DNA of 64,000 bases, from assembly GCA_039583875.1 (NCBI GenBank), contig CM077150.1, forward strand, positions 179,308,375 through 179,372,374, in the 5' to 3' direction. Below, one piece after another: positions 24,795 through 35,567 of the stretch (position 1 is the first letter of the stretch; every line of letters starts with the position of its first letter). The notes below the pieces were generated by a model that searched no databases, was not told where the DNA came from, and saw only the letters and a program-made list of their open reading frames with translations. A program made the position numbers and the translations under genes. The stretch is from Platanthera guangdongensis. Its lineage: Eukaryota; Streptophyta; Magnoliopsida; Asparagales; Orchidaceae.

Positions 24795-24879
24795 ATGAAA
24801 AGTGGATCTCACTTCACCCTCTCCCTTAGAGCTATCCTTGAGAAGGAGAAACTGAATGCAATAAAATATCGTGATGTGT
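24795..24879 (+). pseudogene. Element J: N-terminal gag fragment, interrupted by elements C and II
   Basis: ATG at 24795 opens 27 codons including HFTLSLRAILEKEKLNAIKY and ending R-D at 24875. This is the start of the copia gag domain (UBN2-type) with the characteristic ILEKEKLN. Four more bases (GTGT) precede the inserted DNA. The same gag resumes at 44024 with WYRNLRIDIRQERKVYVL. The split is explained by insertion of C, followed by II at C's edge. Confidence 0.85.
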
Positions 24880-25026
24880 TGATGTTGGGTACATTGGTCA
24901 AATGTACCTGATTTGAAGAAGCCTCACCTAACTCAATGATATACATCAGAATGTATTTGATGTTTGTTTGAGTTACTTGTGCAGGTTAGTTATACACTGG
25001 ACTGAAGCTGAAAATTTCTAAGTCCA

Positions 25027-25905
25027 TGTGTCGACACCCAGAGGGAAAGTGTCGACACTTGAGAAAGCTTGTGTCGACACCCAGACAAGCAGTGTCGACA
25101 CTTGGAGTCATTGTGTCGACACCTGGGAAGAAGAGTCGACACCAGTCAGAAAGTGTCGACACTTGGAGCTGTGTCGACACTCTGTGTAGAAGAATGCAGA
25201 AAAGCTGTGTCGACACTTGGCAGAAGTGTCGACACCTAGAAGAGCTGAGTCTACATCAGAAAGTGTCGACACTTGGAGTTGTGTCGACACTCAGCAAAAT
25301 TCTGCAGAGACTAAGTACAAGTGTCGACACTCAACACAATGTGTCGACACTCAATCAGCAGAGTCAAAATATGAAGAATGTGTCGACACTCAACACAATG
25401 TGTCGACACACACTCAAAGGAGTCAACACTTGAAGATTGTGTCGACACTCAGCACAATGTGTCGACACATAACCAGAAGACTCAACACTTGAAGAAAGTG
25501 TCGACACAAGGAGCTGTGTCGACACTTAGCAAAGAACAGAAAAGTTGTAAAATATTCTAAGTACAAGTGTCGACACTAAAGGAATGTGTCGACACTCAGC
25601 TGAAGAAACAAGATTGAAGACTTGTGTCGACACCAAGAAGCAGTGTCGACACTTGACAGTTTCAACACATGAAGATGTGTCGACACAAAGGAGATGTGTC
25701 GACACTTAGAAGAATACAGATAAAGAATGAAGTGCAAGTACTTGTGTCGACACTCAATTTCAGTGTCGACACATGCAGAAGAAACTGTGTCGAGACATAC
25801 AAGGAATTGTGTCGACACCTTGTAGACTTGTGTCGACACTTACACAACATGTGTCGACACTTGGTCTATAAGTGTCGACACTTAAGAACAGAAAGTCTCG
25901 ACACT
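25027..25905 (+). repeat. Array of ~31 perfect GTGTCGACAC palindromes in 5' LTR of element II
   Basis: By hand I count 31 exact copies of the 10-bp palindrome GTGTCGACAC in about 880 bp, one every ~28 bp, with further degenerate copies such as GAGTCAACAC and GTGTCGAGAC. Spacers are 8-40 bp, often purine-rich, and not conserved. The array is preserved in the 3' LTR (36009-36887), and a shorter one lies before the third ORF (32306-32650). Confidence 0.95.
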
Positions 25906-26037
25906 AACTGACAGTTAGAGAATTTCAAGAAGTGACTGGTTGACATGACAGCTGCCGATCCAGCCGGTCTACATCAACTGTTAGAGAAGTCAGAAGTCTG
26001 TTATGAACCGGACCAGCCGGTTACCATGAAGGAAGCC

Positions 26038-26045
26038 TATAAATA
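26038..26045 (+). promoter_or_regulatory. TATA box in 5' LTR of element II
   Basis: TATAAATA within GCCTATAAATAGGCC, itself a short near-palindrome, about 130 bp after the palindrome array and 900 bp before the LTR end. The same site is in the 3' LTR at about 37020. Probable transcription start is 25-35 bp downstream. Confidence 0.7.
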
Positions 26046-26950
26046 GGCCCCATAGTTTACAGAAAAAAAAAATAGAAGGTTGTTCATTATCATTACATGT
26101 TGAGAGAATAACTGAAGTGGTTGATCAGATTAAATCAAGAAGTGATACATAGAGGATCAACACAAGAAGATCAGGCAGTCCAACTGCAGATCTAAGTAGT
26201 TGGAGAGAGAGAGCTCCAACCAAGGATTCAGTCTTTGGAACTAAGGCTGAGAAGAACAATTCAGAGTCATCTGGATTTCAAGAAGCAGAGATCAAGGATC
26301 AACTGCAGTAGATTCAGACTAATTCAGTTCTACTCAAGAAGCTTTGAAGAAAGCTAAGTCAGTTTGGATCAAGCTGAGTTCTTCCAAGAACTCTTCAAGA
26401 AACTCTCAACTCCTCTCATCCTTTCTGAGTTGTAGAGTTAGCATTTGTAATTTCTATTTTAAACTTGTAAGATCCATTGGATCTGAGTGATTGTAAGCCT
26501 ATTTTATAAAGGCTGAGGGTAGGGCTTGGTGCCTGAGTGTAGGAGTTGAAGAACTCTGAGTGTAGGCCTTTAATTGGCTGAGTGTAAGCCTTGATTGGCT
26601 GAGTGTAGGCCTGGGTGGCTGAGTGTAGGCCTTTTGGCTGAGTGTAAGGCTTTGGGCCTGAGGTAGGAACCTTGTTGGGTTCTGAGCTAGTGGAGAAGTT
26701 TGGCCGAATCTAGTACACTGCTAGATAGGCGAAGGGGGAAAGTGGATGTACCCAAAGATTGGGGAACCACTATAAAATTAGTGTGTCTTCTGTGCTGTGC
26801 TGTGCTGTGAATTGAATGCTTAATTTCTGTATTTGCTGTTAGCTGTAGTAATCAGTGAAAAACTGTTGTGCTGCCAAACAAAAGTCAAAAAAGGTTTAGG
26901 TCACCTATTCACCCCCCCCCTCTAGGTGTTTAGGTACCATATCTTTCAAG

Positions 26951-26962
26951 TGGTATCAGAGG
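26951..26962 (+). other. Element II: primer binding site (initiator tRNA-Met)
   Basis: TGGTATCAGAGG two bases after the LTR end; complementary to the 3' end of plant initiator tRNA-Met. Confidence 0.88.
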
Positions 26963-27061
26963 GAGGTTCCTCAAAATCAGGACTAACTGTCTGAGGAGAT
27001 CCAGTTTGGCAGATTCAGTATAAGTCAGGAAACAGGAAACAGTTTCAAGAAAATCAAGAAC

Positions 27062-29100
27062 ATGGGTTCTTCAGAGAATCATAAGGAGTTGGGTTCAATG
27101 AAACTACCTATATGCAGAAAAGAGATCTTTGGGATCTGGAAAGAGAGGGTTAGGCTTTTTATGGAAGCCTCTGACCCTAGGATATACATCACAGTCAAAG
27201 AAGGGCCATATGTGCCCATGAAGATTTCAGTATTGGATGCAAATCAGAGGACTCCAAAGGATTTCTCTGAAATGACCAAGGATGAGATTGTCCTAGCAAC
27301 CATGGACAAAAGAGCACAGAATATAATAGTTAGTGCAATTGATGATGCCACCTTCCAGAACCTTATTCACTGTAAAACTGCAAAAGAAATGTGGGACACC
27401 CTCATTGTCTATATGGAAGGTTCTGAAGAAGTAAGGCAAGATAGGAAGTCCTTGCTTAATCAAGAATATGAGAGCTTTAGGCAAGGAAGAGGAGATAGCA
27501 TCACTGAATGCTACAAGAAATTTTATAGAATTGTAAATGAACTCATGTCATATGGAAGAGAGTTCACAAACTATGAGTTGAATGATAAATTCTTAAGGTC
27601 CCTCACCAAAGACTGGGACACCAAGATCTGTGCCATCAGAGAAATGGCAAAGTTGGGAGAAATTCCTCCTCCCACACTTTTTGGCAAGTTGTTATCTTAT
27701 GAGATGCAATTGTCAGTGAGAAAAGAAGAAGAAAAGTCAACAAGGACTGAATACAGAGAAAAGACTGTTGCCTTTAAGTCAGATGTACCCAGAAAGAGCA
27801 GGACCAAGTCATCAACTCCTCCTCCTGAGGTAGTTGAATCAGAATCTGAAGAGTCAGAAAGTACAAAATCTACAAGCAGTGAAAGTGATGAAGACTTTGC
27901 TGCATTCACCAGACATTTTCAGAAGTTCCTTAAGAAGAAACAGTGGAGGTCTAGACCTTCATCTTCCAAAGGGAAAGAGGTTCAGTATCAGGAAAAGAAG
28001 CCTTCAAAGAAGGACAAGAAAAGGACCAAGACTAGTAAGGCAACTGGATCCAAGATAATTTGTTACTGCTGCAATAGACAGGGCCATGTTATTGCAGACT
28101 GTCCTGAAAGAAGGAAAGAATCCAGTGACAAAAGAAAACACACTTCAAAGGAAAGAAGGAGAAGTCCTTTGTTGCAAAGAATGAGAAGACTCTTTCAGAT
28201 ATGTCTTCTTCAGACACTGAGACAGATGCTGAAGCCTATATTGGGCTATTTGCTGAAGAAGAAGAAGAGTTTATGCAGATCATGGAATCTATCTATGAGC
28301 AAGAAGACTGTCAAAGCCAAGGACTGATGGCTTTGACTGAAAGTACCAAAAACCTGGAGCAGCCAGGACCCAGTCAGGTACAAGGTTTAACTCAAAGTTC
28401 TGATTCCAGTTCTAGTTCAGAGTCAGATTATTCTTCATCAAGTGATGAGAATATATCTGAGTCTGAGGGAGATATTCATCAACTCCTAGATGAATATCAA
28501 GTACTATTGCAAGCCTATAAGAAAAGCAAGACCCTAGCCAAAAATTTGGCCAAGGAAATTGCTGATCTCAAAGCAGCTGCAATAGATTATGAGAAGAATT
28601 ATGATCAAAAACTGAATGAAGTGGCCAGGCTGAAACACATTACTGTGATTCAGATGGGTACTATTACATTTAAGAATGATCAAATTAAGAAACTGGAGAT
28701 TAATCTTCAGAAGGAGAAAGAGCTAGCAGCTAGGTTTTCAAAACCTAAATCAGTGCTACCCTTGATTGATGATTTTGTTCATCATAAAGGAAAGACTGGA
28801 CTGGGTTTTGTTAATCCAGCTAGGACTGTTCAGGATCAGTCCAAGTCCAAGGGCAAAGCCCCAACATTCAACAAGACTGCTGTAGTTAAGACAGCTAAGT
28901 CAGAACCTAAGCAAAGGTACAACAAATTTGAATGTTGGTGCTGTGGCAAGGTTGGCCACTTTGCTTTGGATTGTTGGCACAATGCCAGTGCCAAGTTGTG
29001 TAGCAAGTTACCTGTTGGAAAGACAGCAGGTAGCTATGTCAAATTGCAAACTAACAATCACCAAGGACCCAAGTTTACTTTGGGTTCTAAGGTTCATTAA
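27062..29100 (+). pseudogene. Element II: gag, with one frameshift
   Basis: Gag packages genomic RNA. ATG 27062 starts SSENHKELGSMKLP, followed by the copia capsid core (WDTLIVYMEGSEEVRQDRKS, YEMQLSVRKEEEKS). A Lys/Ser-rich linker and a first CCHC knuckle CYCCNRQGHVIADC (28061-28102) come next. A Ser/Glu-rich acidic and coiled segment precedes a second knuckle CWCCGKVGHFALDC (28933-28974), and the frame ends in TAA 29098-29100. The first frame ends at 28327 and the second is open from before 28201, so the coding sense switches frame near 28145-28165 in an A/G-rich run. Sirevirus gags are long, so one ~680-residue protein is the natural reading; the switch is probably an indel. Protease follows in the second frame. 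Confidence 0.88.
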
Positions 29101-32100
29101 TTTGTTTTGCAGGAAAATCCAAGTGGCCATACCCCTACATGGTACTTGGATAGTGGATGTTCCAGACACATGACTGGAACTAGGGGACTACTGAAGGACT
29201 ACATCCCAATCAAAAATGGTCCAAAGGTGACCTTTGGTGGTTCTGAAAAAGGAATCATCAAAGGGTTTGGTAACATTTCTTCTAACCTTGTTACCATTAC
29301 TCAAGTGGCTTATGTTAAAGGGTTGAAACACAACCTTATAGTATAAGTCAATTAAGTGATGTAGGGTATGACATCTCATTTGTTAAAAATGGTTGTCATA
29401 TCAAGAGGTCAAGTGATCAAAAGATCATTTTGACAGGTTATAGGAAGAGAAATGTCTATTGTTTAGACATTATGGTTGAGAACAATAGTTCTCCAGTTTG
29501 TCTTGTAGCTGATGAGACAGTCTCTCAATGTGTCAAGTGGCACAAGAGGCTTGCTCATCTTAATTACAAGACTATTGGCAAACTCTTTAGTAAAGAGTTA
29601 GTGAGGAATGGTCCTCAAGTTAAGTGTGTCAAAGATGGCATTTGCTCAGCTTGTCAAAAGGGCAAGCAGACTAAATCCACCTTTAGAAGCATTGACAACA
29701 AGGATGCTGTGAGGTGTTTATACCTCTTGCATATGGATCTATTTGGTCCAATGCCAGTTCACAGCTTAGGTAGGAAGGTCTACACCTTTGTAGTTGTTGA
29801 TGACTACTCAAGGTTTTCCTGGGTGTTCTTCTTAAAGCAGAAATCTGAAACACCTAGTGTCTTCCACAGTTTTGTTAGGCAAATTCAGAATGAATTGAAC
29901 TGTACAGTGGTCAAAATTAGAAGTGACCATGGTACTGAGTTTCAGTCTGAAAGCATGACAAAGCTGTGTGAAGACTATGGGATATTTCAAGAATTCTCTT
30001 CACCTAGAACACCTCAGCAAAATGGCATTGCTGAAAGGAAAAATAGAACCTTGATAGAGGCTGGTAGAACCCTATTAAGTGATTCATCACTGCCAGAATA
30101 TTTCTGGGCTGAAGCAGTTAACACTGCATGCCATGTGATAAATAGGGCTACCATCACTAAAAGGTTAAACAAGACCCCCTATGAAGTAGTGAAAGGCAGG
30201 AAACCAAATCTGTCCTATTTTAGGATCTTTGGTTGTAAATGCTTCATACTTAACAATGGGAAGTCTTACTTAACTAAGTTTGCTGCCAAGTCCCAAGAGG
30301 GAGTGTTTGTTGGGTACAGCAATAATAGTAAGGCTTATAGAGTCTACAACTTGACTACACAAGTTGTAGAGGAATCTGTGCATGTAGTTTTTGATGAGTC
30401 ACAACTAATTAACAATGAGTTGTCTAGTAGTGTGTGCAGCCCCTCAGGTCTTATTAAGAAGATGGACAAGCTAACCATAGAAGATGTACCTGCTGCAAGA
30501 CAGCAAGTAGAAGAAGATGGCTTATGTCCAGGGGGAGAACTACATGTACCAGGAGCTGAAGAAGTTCAAGGAACTCAGCATGATGAAGATGCTGAAGAAG
30601 TACAACCAGAAGTAAGGATGCCTCCAGCCAACAGGCATCTAAGAGATCATCCAGTGGAGCTGATCATTGGAGATCCAAGACAAGGTGTTCAGACAAGGAG
30701 CAGAAATCAGAATGCTGCAGTATATTCAAGTTTTCTGTCTCAAATAGAACCAAAGAAATTTGAAGAAGCAATACAAGATCCACAGTGGACTGAAGCTATG
30801 CAGGAAGAGCTAAACCAGTTCAAGAGGTGCAAGGTTTGGGACTTAGTTCCTAAGCCTAAAGATCACAATGTGATAGGAACAAAGTGGATCTACAGAAACA
30901 AGTTAGATGAACAAGGAGTCATCATTAAGAATAAGGCAAGACTGGTTGCAAAAGGATATAGGCAAGAAGAAGGTATTGATTTTGATCAAACCTTTGCTCC
31001 AGTAGCCAGACTGGAAGCCATCAGGATGTTCTTGGCCTATGCAACCTACCAAGGATTCAAAGTATACCAAATGGATGTGAAGTCAGCATTCCTTAATGGT
31101 AATTTAAAAGAAGAAGTATATGTGGAGCAGCCTTCAGGTTTTGTTGATCCTACTCTTCCACATTATGTCTATAGACTTAGGAAAGCATTGTATGGGTTAA
31201 AGCAAGCTCCTAGAGCTTGGTATGAAACCCTATCTAGTTTCCTCATTGAGAACAAGTTCACAAGGGGGAAAATAGATAAGACTCTATTCCTTAGGGAATC
31301 TAGAGGCAAAGTAATACTTGTCCAAATATATGTAGATGACATTATATTTGGGTCTACTGAAAGTAGCCTTTGCAAAAAGTTTGCAAAGCTTATGCAAAGT
31401 CAATTTGAAATGAGTAGTATGGGAGAACTGAAGTTTTTCTTGGGTCTCCAAGTTAAACAGACTGAAAGTGGCTTGTCCATATGTCAGTCAAAGTTCACCC
31501 TAGAACTCATAAGGAAATATGGTATGGATTCCTCCAGTACCATGAAGACTCCTATGGGGTCAAGTATGTCTCTAAGCAAGGATGATGCAGGGAAACCTGT
31601 GGATGAAACCTTGTATAGAGGGATAGTTGGCTCCCTACTATACTTGACTGCAAGTAGGCCTGACATTATGTATGCTACATGTGTTTGTGCCAGGTATCAA
31701 GCCTGCCCCAAAGAATCTCACTTGACTGCAGTCAAGAGAATCTTGAGATATCTAAAGGGCACACCTTATCTAGGCCTCTGGTACCCTAGGAATGGAGATT
31801 TTGATCTAACAGGCTATTCAGATGCAGACTTTGCAGGATGCAAAGAAGATAGAAAGAGCACAACTGGATCCTGTCAATTCCTAGGTGGAAGACTCATTTC
31901 ATGGAGTAGTAAGAAGCAAACCAGTGTGGCCATCTCCACAGCTGAGTCAGAATATGTAGCTGCAGGAAGTTGCTGTGCTCAACTTCTGTGGATTCAACAT
32001 CAGCTAGAAGACTATGGATGTCAGGTAAGTAGAACTCCACTTTATTGTGATTCTACAAGTGCTATTTCCATAGCTAATAACCCTGTATCTCATAGTAGAA

Positions 32101-32273
32101 CTAAACATATTGAGATAAAATATCACTTTCTTAGGGAGCATGTAGAAAGAAATGATATTGCACTTGAATATGTTAAAACAGATAATCAGATAGCTGATAT
32201 GTTTACTAAGCCCTTAGAAGAAGCTAAGTTTAATAAGTTCAAAATTGAACTAGGTATGATAAACTTAGATTAA
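29101..32273 (+). pseudogene. Element II: pol (protease, integrase, RT, RNase H), one frameshift
   Basis: It continues in gag's second frame after a single TAA. Protease active site: WYLDSGCSRHMTG (29140-29180). Then GAG-pre-integrase, and the integrase zinc module (H at [11 protein letters not shown]-x2-C at [12 protein letters not shown]). The integrase core has [21 protein letters not shown] and [15 protein letters not shown] has [12 protein letters not shown] and catalytic YVDDIIFGS (31331-31357), and RNase H has [16 protein letters not shown]. It ends at TAA 32271. A one-base deletion near 29341 shifts the frame between protease and integrase; it is open from there to the end (947 codons from 29430). 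It is otherwise full length for copia. The missing base and the gag lesion suggest this copy cannot make its own enzymes. Confidence 0.93.
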
Positions 32274-32305
32274 GTATACAGAACAAAAATTGGCTAAGTA
32301 AAAAG

Positions 32306-32760
32306 GTGTCGACACATAGACAAGTCTATGTCGACACAGAATAGTAAGTGTCGACACTTCAGGAAAATGGTGTCGACACATCTAGGAAGTTAGTGTCGAC
32401 ACTTCAGAATGTTAGTGTCGACACATGTCGAGTAGGTGTCGACACATCCAATAAAGTGTCGACACTTAAGTTTTACTCAGAATTTTTCTAAGTAAAGTCT
32501 CGACACATGTCGAGTATAGTGGTGTCGACACTTAACCAAGTGTCGACACATAAAATCTGTTGACTAAATTTGTGTCGACACATGAGTGTCGAGACATTAT
32601 AAGTCAGTGTCGACACTTATTGACAGTGTCGACACATCATTAGAAATTCATCCCGCCTGTTCGTCTTCAAACAAGAAGGGTATAAATAGGGTTCTGTCTT
32701 TGATTGTCGACACGCTTTCAAAGTTTCGAGACCTAAACTCTTGTGTCGACATTTCTCTCA
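32306..32760 (+). repeat. Palindrome array between pol and third ORF of element II
   Basis: About 12 exact GTGTCGACAC copies and several one-base variants (GTGTCGAGAC, ATGTCGACAC, GTCTCGACAC) lie in ~450 bp, in the stretch that would be the leader of the third ORF. Spacers differ from those of the LTR array, so this is not a simple copy of the LTR. A short Sirevirus-like segment GGTATAAATAGGGTTC near 32680 resembles a TATA box and could mark an internal promoter for the third ORF. Confidence 0.88.
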
Positions 32761-32786
32761 TCTCAAGACTAATTCTCAAAACCCTA

Positions 32787-35567
32787 ATGGCTCCCAAGCT
32801 GGAAGAGAACGTAAACGAAGGCTATGAGCTTGTGCGAGGCGCATTTGACGACAGCGACCAAGAAATCAAATCAGTAATAACCCTAATTGCCAATTCAGGG
32901 TTGGAGTTCTTGGTTTCAGAACCAACGAAAATATGGAAGAAGGAAGTCATTGAATTCCTTTCTGGCGCGTCTGTAGATGACTCAGGCTACAGGATTAAGT
33001 CAAGGGTGCATGGCACCAAGGTCAAGATTTCACCCAAGTCTTTAAGAAAGGTACTTCAGCTACCTAAAGTTCAAGATGAAGAGGAAGTAACTGCTTCTAA
33101 GACCAGGGAAGCTCTTACTTGGTGTGGACTGGATCCAAAGATGAAGGTGGGATCAGTCTTTAACAGAAAAGGTATGAATAATCAAGGCAAGTTCTTGTCA
33201 GAAATAGTGGGCAAGGTAATACTAAGCAAGCCAGGAGGACATGACAGGGTGTCTGCCTCCATGTTTGAAGTCATGACCAGAATCATCTTCCATCTGAAAA
33301 CAGACTGGTCAATGGTGGTTTATGAAAAAGTGAAGGAAAGCCTGAAGAAGCCCAATCTGGGCAGGATACTAAGTCTCTACCTGGCTGGATCAATTCCAGA
33401 GGTAATGAGCACTGCTGCAGGAACTAAGATCAATCATATGAGGAAGATGGACTCAAGAATATTCTCTAGATGGGAAAGGGTGCTGGTGTCAAAGGAATTG
33501 ACCACCCCTGAAAAGCAAGCTTCTAAGAAAGACTCTCCTCCCAGGAAGAAGAGGAAGACTGCTGCTGTGCCTCAAGAGTCCTCCAGCAGCTCAGGCAGTG
33601 AAGAACATGTGGTCTTCACTCCTGAAAGTCCAGTTGATGTGGCTGCAGAGAAGACACCTGCTCCTCAGGAGGCAGCTGACATCCAGGGGGAGCTTCCAGG
33701 TGTAGCAGAACCATCTACACTGGAGAGTGAACAAGCCACCCTCCTCATTCAAGAGGTACTTGTTGATCTTAATACTTTGAACTTTTCAATAATAAATTCT
33801 GATTTGTCTGATGATCATCAGCAAAATCAGCCAGCAACTCTAGAACCAGATGTTGTTCTCCAAGACACATCTGTTGTAGCTGATGAAACCAGAACATCTC
33901 CTGCACAGTCTCCAGCAGAATATACAATGGAAGATCTCTTTTTGAACTTAGATCAAGAAGATTTTGATATGGAAAAGAATGCAGCTGATGCAGTAAAGGA
34001 TGCTGCTGCTGAGGGGGAGAATTTGGATATTCAAGAAGAGCCTATAAGGCTAGATACTGAGAAGGCACAAGATGTGCATACTGAAAAACAATCCAGCCCT
34101 AAGGATAGGGTGGATATAGCCAGTACATCAGACTCTGAAGATGATGAAGCTGAGCAAGCTCAGAAAAAGAAGTTCTTTGTTTTCAAAAGAAGAAGCCAGA
34201 GCTATAAGAAGGCTCTCCAAACAGTTGCTCAACATTCCTTAGTTCAACAAGCTCCATCCACTGATTACAGTGCTCTACTGCTTGCCATGCAAATCAAGAT
34301 GGATGAACAAAGGAAAGCTTTAGAAACTTATGTTGATGAAGGGCACAAAGCTCTACAATCTGATCTGGGACAGGAAATCAAGTCAATAAGGTTTGAAATG
34401 AACCTTAATAAAAAGGAGATGACTGATTGTTTTACTAAGGGTGCTCATGCAGTGGTCTATCTAGCTAAACATCAAGAAACAATTAAAGAGAAAGTAGAAG
34501 ATATAGCAGTAAAACAAGGCTATGTGCTGGAGAATCAGTTGAGGATGAATGATAATTTGACTGCATCTCACAATGCAATAGTCACTGAACTCAAGAATAA
34601 GTCAGATGAACCTTCAACTTCCTCTGCTGCTGCCAAAGCTGATTTTGATAAACTCTTTCAAGCAGAGATTGCTGCTGTAAAGACTGCCATTAAAGACTCA
34701 CAGAAGGTCATTTCAGAACAGCTTACAAAGCTTAGACCTTTCTTTAAAGAGGGCATAAGGTATTTGGATGGCCAAATCAGATTCCAGAAAGATGATGTGA
34801 GAGATCATGTGGCCCAAGAAGTCATAAAGGGGGAGAGAGTGTTAGTCAAGGCCAGTTCTGAACATGCAAAATGGATATCAAATTCCATCAGGGCTACACT
34901 GGGCTATCCTCCCCTTTGTGATGATGACAATGTAGCTGACTCTGGCATTCAAGGCACATATCTTGGAGGTGAGCAACAAGCAGTGGCTGATGTAATCTAT
35001 CCACCTCCAGACTTTGACATGATTCATGCAGATATAAGCACAATGTATAGTCCACCTGCTGGCAAGCCTAATATTATTCTGGAAAAGGTTGTTCAACCTA
35101 TCACAGCTGCAATGCAAGAGGCTTTGGACAAAGAAGAAGAAACTAGGCTGTCAAAGAAGAAGTTTAGGGAAATTGCTGAGCAAAAGCCAGATTTTGAACA
35201 GTGGAGCCCTACTTCTAGGAACATAATTCTTACAGCCTGGAAAGCAGCCAAGGACAATGCCCATGAAAGGAACAAGTGGTTCTCAGAGGCTGAATGGAGA
35301 AAGCATGAGAGTAGGCAGGAAGCAATTGTCCAATATAGAAGGAAGGCTAAGTTAGGAAAGCTACCTCCAACAGCTGTGGAGCCTAGCAAGTACTTTCCTA
35401 AGCCCTATCATTATTTTGAAAGACAAAAGATCAAGGCTGAAGAACAGAAGAAGAAGGACTCTAAAGGGAAGAAGACTGCTGAAGCTGAGCCTGCTGCTGC
35501 TGCTGCTGTGAAAGCTCAAGTTAAAGCTGGAAAAGGCATTGTTATTAAAGAACCTGATCAGCACTAG
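32787..35567 (+). CDS. Element II: intact third ORF (Sirevirus ORF3, 926 aa), putative plant transposon protein
   Basis: I chose ATG 32787 (context CCCTAATGGCT). The frame stays open upstream to 32586, but only through palindrome repeats. The N-terminal ~230 residues share the layout of element I's ORF3: RVHGTKVKISPKSLRKVLQL, GKFLSEIVGKVILSKPGGHD, KTDWSMVVYEKVKESLKK, NLGRILSLYLAG. I assign this to the putative plant transposon protein domain seen in Sirevirus ORF3s. A basic patch (PPRKKRKTAA), long acidic low-complexity stretches and helical, probably coiled-coil segments follow (roughly residues 490-760). The C-terminus is Lys/Glu/Ala-rich. No signal peptide or transmembrane segment is evident, so an envelope role is not supported; the basic patch could be a nuclear signal. 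It is the only full-length undamaged gene in this element. Function unknown. Confidence 0.88.
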   Translation: MAPKLEENVNEGYELVRGAFDDSDQEIKSVITLIANSGLEFLVSEPTKIWKKEVIEFLSGASVDDSGYRIKSRVHGTKVKISPKSLRKVLQLPKVQDEEEVTASKTREALTWCGLDPKMKVGSVFNRKGMNNQGKFLSEIVGKVILSKPGGHDRVSASMFEVMTRIIFHLKTDWSMVVYEKVKESLKKPNLGRILSLYLAGSIPEVMSTAAGTKINHMRKMDSRIFSRWERVLVSKELTTPEKQASKKDSPPRKKRKTAAVPQESSSSSGSEEHVVFTPESPVDVAAEKTPAPQEAADIQGELPGVAEPSTLESEQATLLIQEVLVDLNTLNFSIINSDLSDDHQQNQPATLEPDVVLQDTSVVADETRTSPAQSPAEYTMEDLFLNLDQEDFDMEKNAADAVKDAAAEGENLDIQEEPIRLDTEKAQDVHTEKQSSPKDRVDIASTSDSEDDEAEQAQKKKFFVFKRRSQSYKKALQTVAQHSLVQQAPSTDYSALLLAMQIKMDEQRKALETYVDEGHKALQSDLGQEIKSIRFEMNLNKKEMTDCFTKGAHAVVYLAKHQETIKEKVEDIAVKQGYVLENQLRMNDNLTASHNAIVTELKNKSDEPSTSSAAAKADFDKLFQAEIAAVKTAIKDSQKVISEQLTKLRPFFKEGIRYLDGQIRFQKDDVRDHVAQEVIKGERVLVKASSEHAKWISNSIRATLGYPPLCDDDNVADSGIQGTYLGGEQQAVADVIYPPPDFDMIHADISTMYSPPAGKPNIILEKVVQPITAAMQEALDKEEETRLSKKKFREIAEQKPDFEQWSPTSRNIILTAWKAAKDNAHERNKWFSEAEWRKHESRQEAIVQYRRKAKLGKLPPTAVEPSKYFPKPYHYFERQKIKAEEQKKKDSKGKKTAEAEPAAAAAVKAQVKAGKGIVIKEPDQH

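Larger units (their letters stand above)
24883..26948 (+). repeat. Element II: 5' LTR (2066 bp)
   Basis: Starts TGTTGGGTACATTGG and ends ACCATATCTTTCA, immediately before AG and the PBS. Contents in order: a palindrome array (25027-25905), a TATA box (26038-26045), a ~20-26-bp degenerate repeat around CTGAGTGTAGGCCTT (26530-26660), the Sirevirus block GTGGATGTACCCAAAG, and a C-run with TCTAGG near the end. Confidence 0.95.

Noticed and set aside
24870..24882. Target-site duplication for element C
   Set aside because: Left flank TGTGT and right flank CTGGT do not match; the site may have decayed or been altered. Insertion is inferred from gag continuity instead.
25027..25905. CRISPR-like array of short repeats
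   Set aside because: The repeat is a 10-bp palindrome with irregular 8-40-bp spacers, present in both LTRs of a plant retrotransposon, with no cas genes.
25026..25911. Open frames translating to repeated CRHS/VDT peptides in both LTRs
   Set aside because: They are by-products of the GTGTCGACAC repeats, appear in several frames on both strands, and have no start context or domain.
28140..28330. Programmed frameshift inside gag of element II
   Set aside because: No clear slippery heptamer with downstream structure was seen. The switch falls in the middle of gag rather than at the gag/pol border, so an indel is simpler.
29076..29112. A 21-nt intron removing the gag stop of element II (AAG|GTTCAT ... 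TTTTGCAG|G)
   Set aside because: The sites match splice consensus by eye, but 21 nt is far below the minimum size of plant introns.
32586..32786. Upstream extension of ORF3 of element II
   Set aside because: The open stretch before ATG 32787 is made of palindrome repeats and begins at a GTG; element I does not share it.
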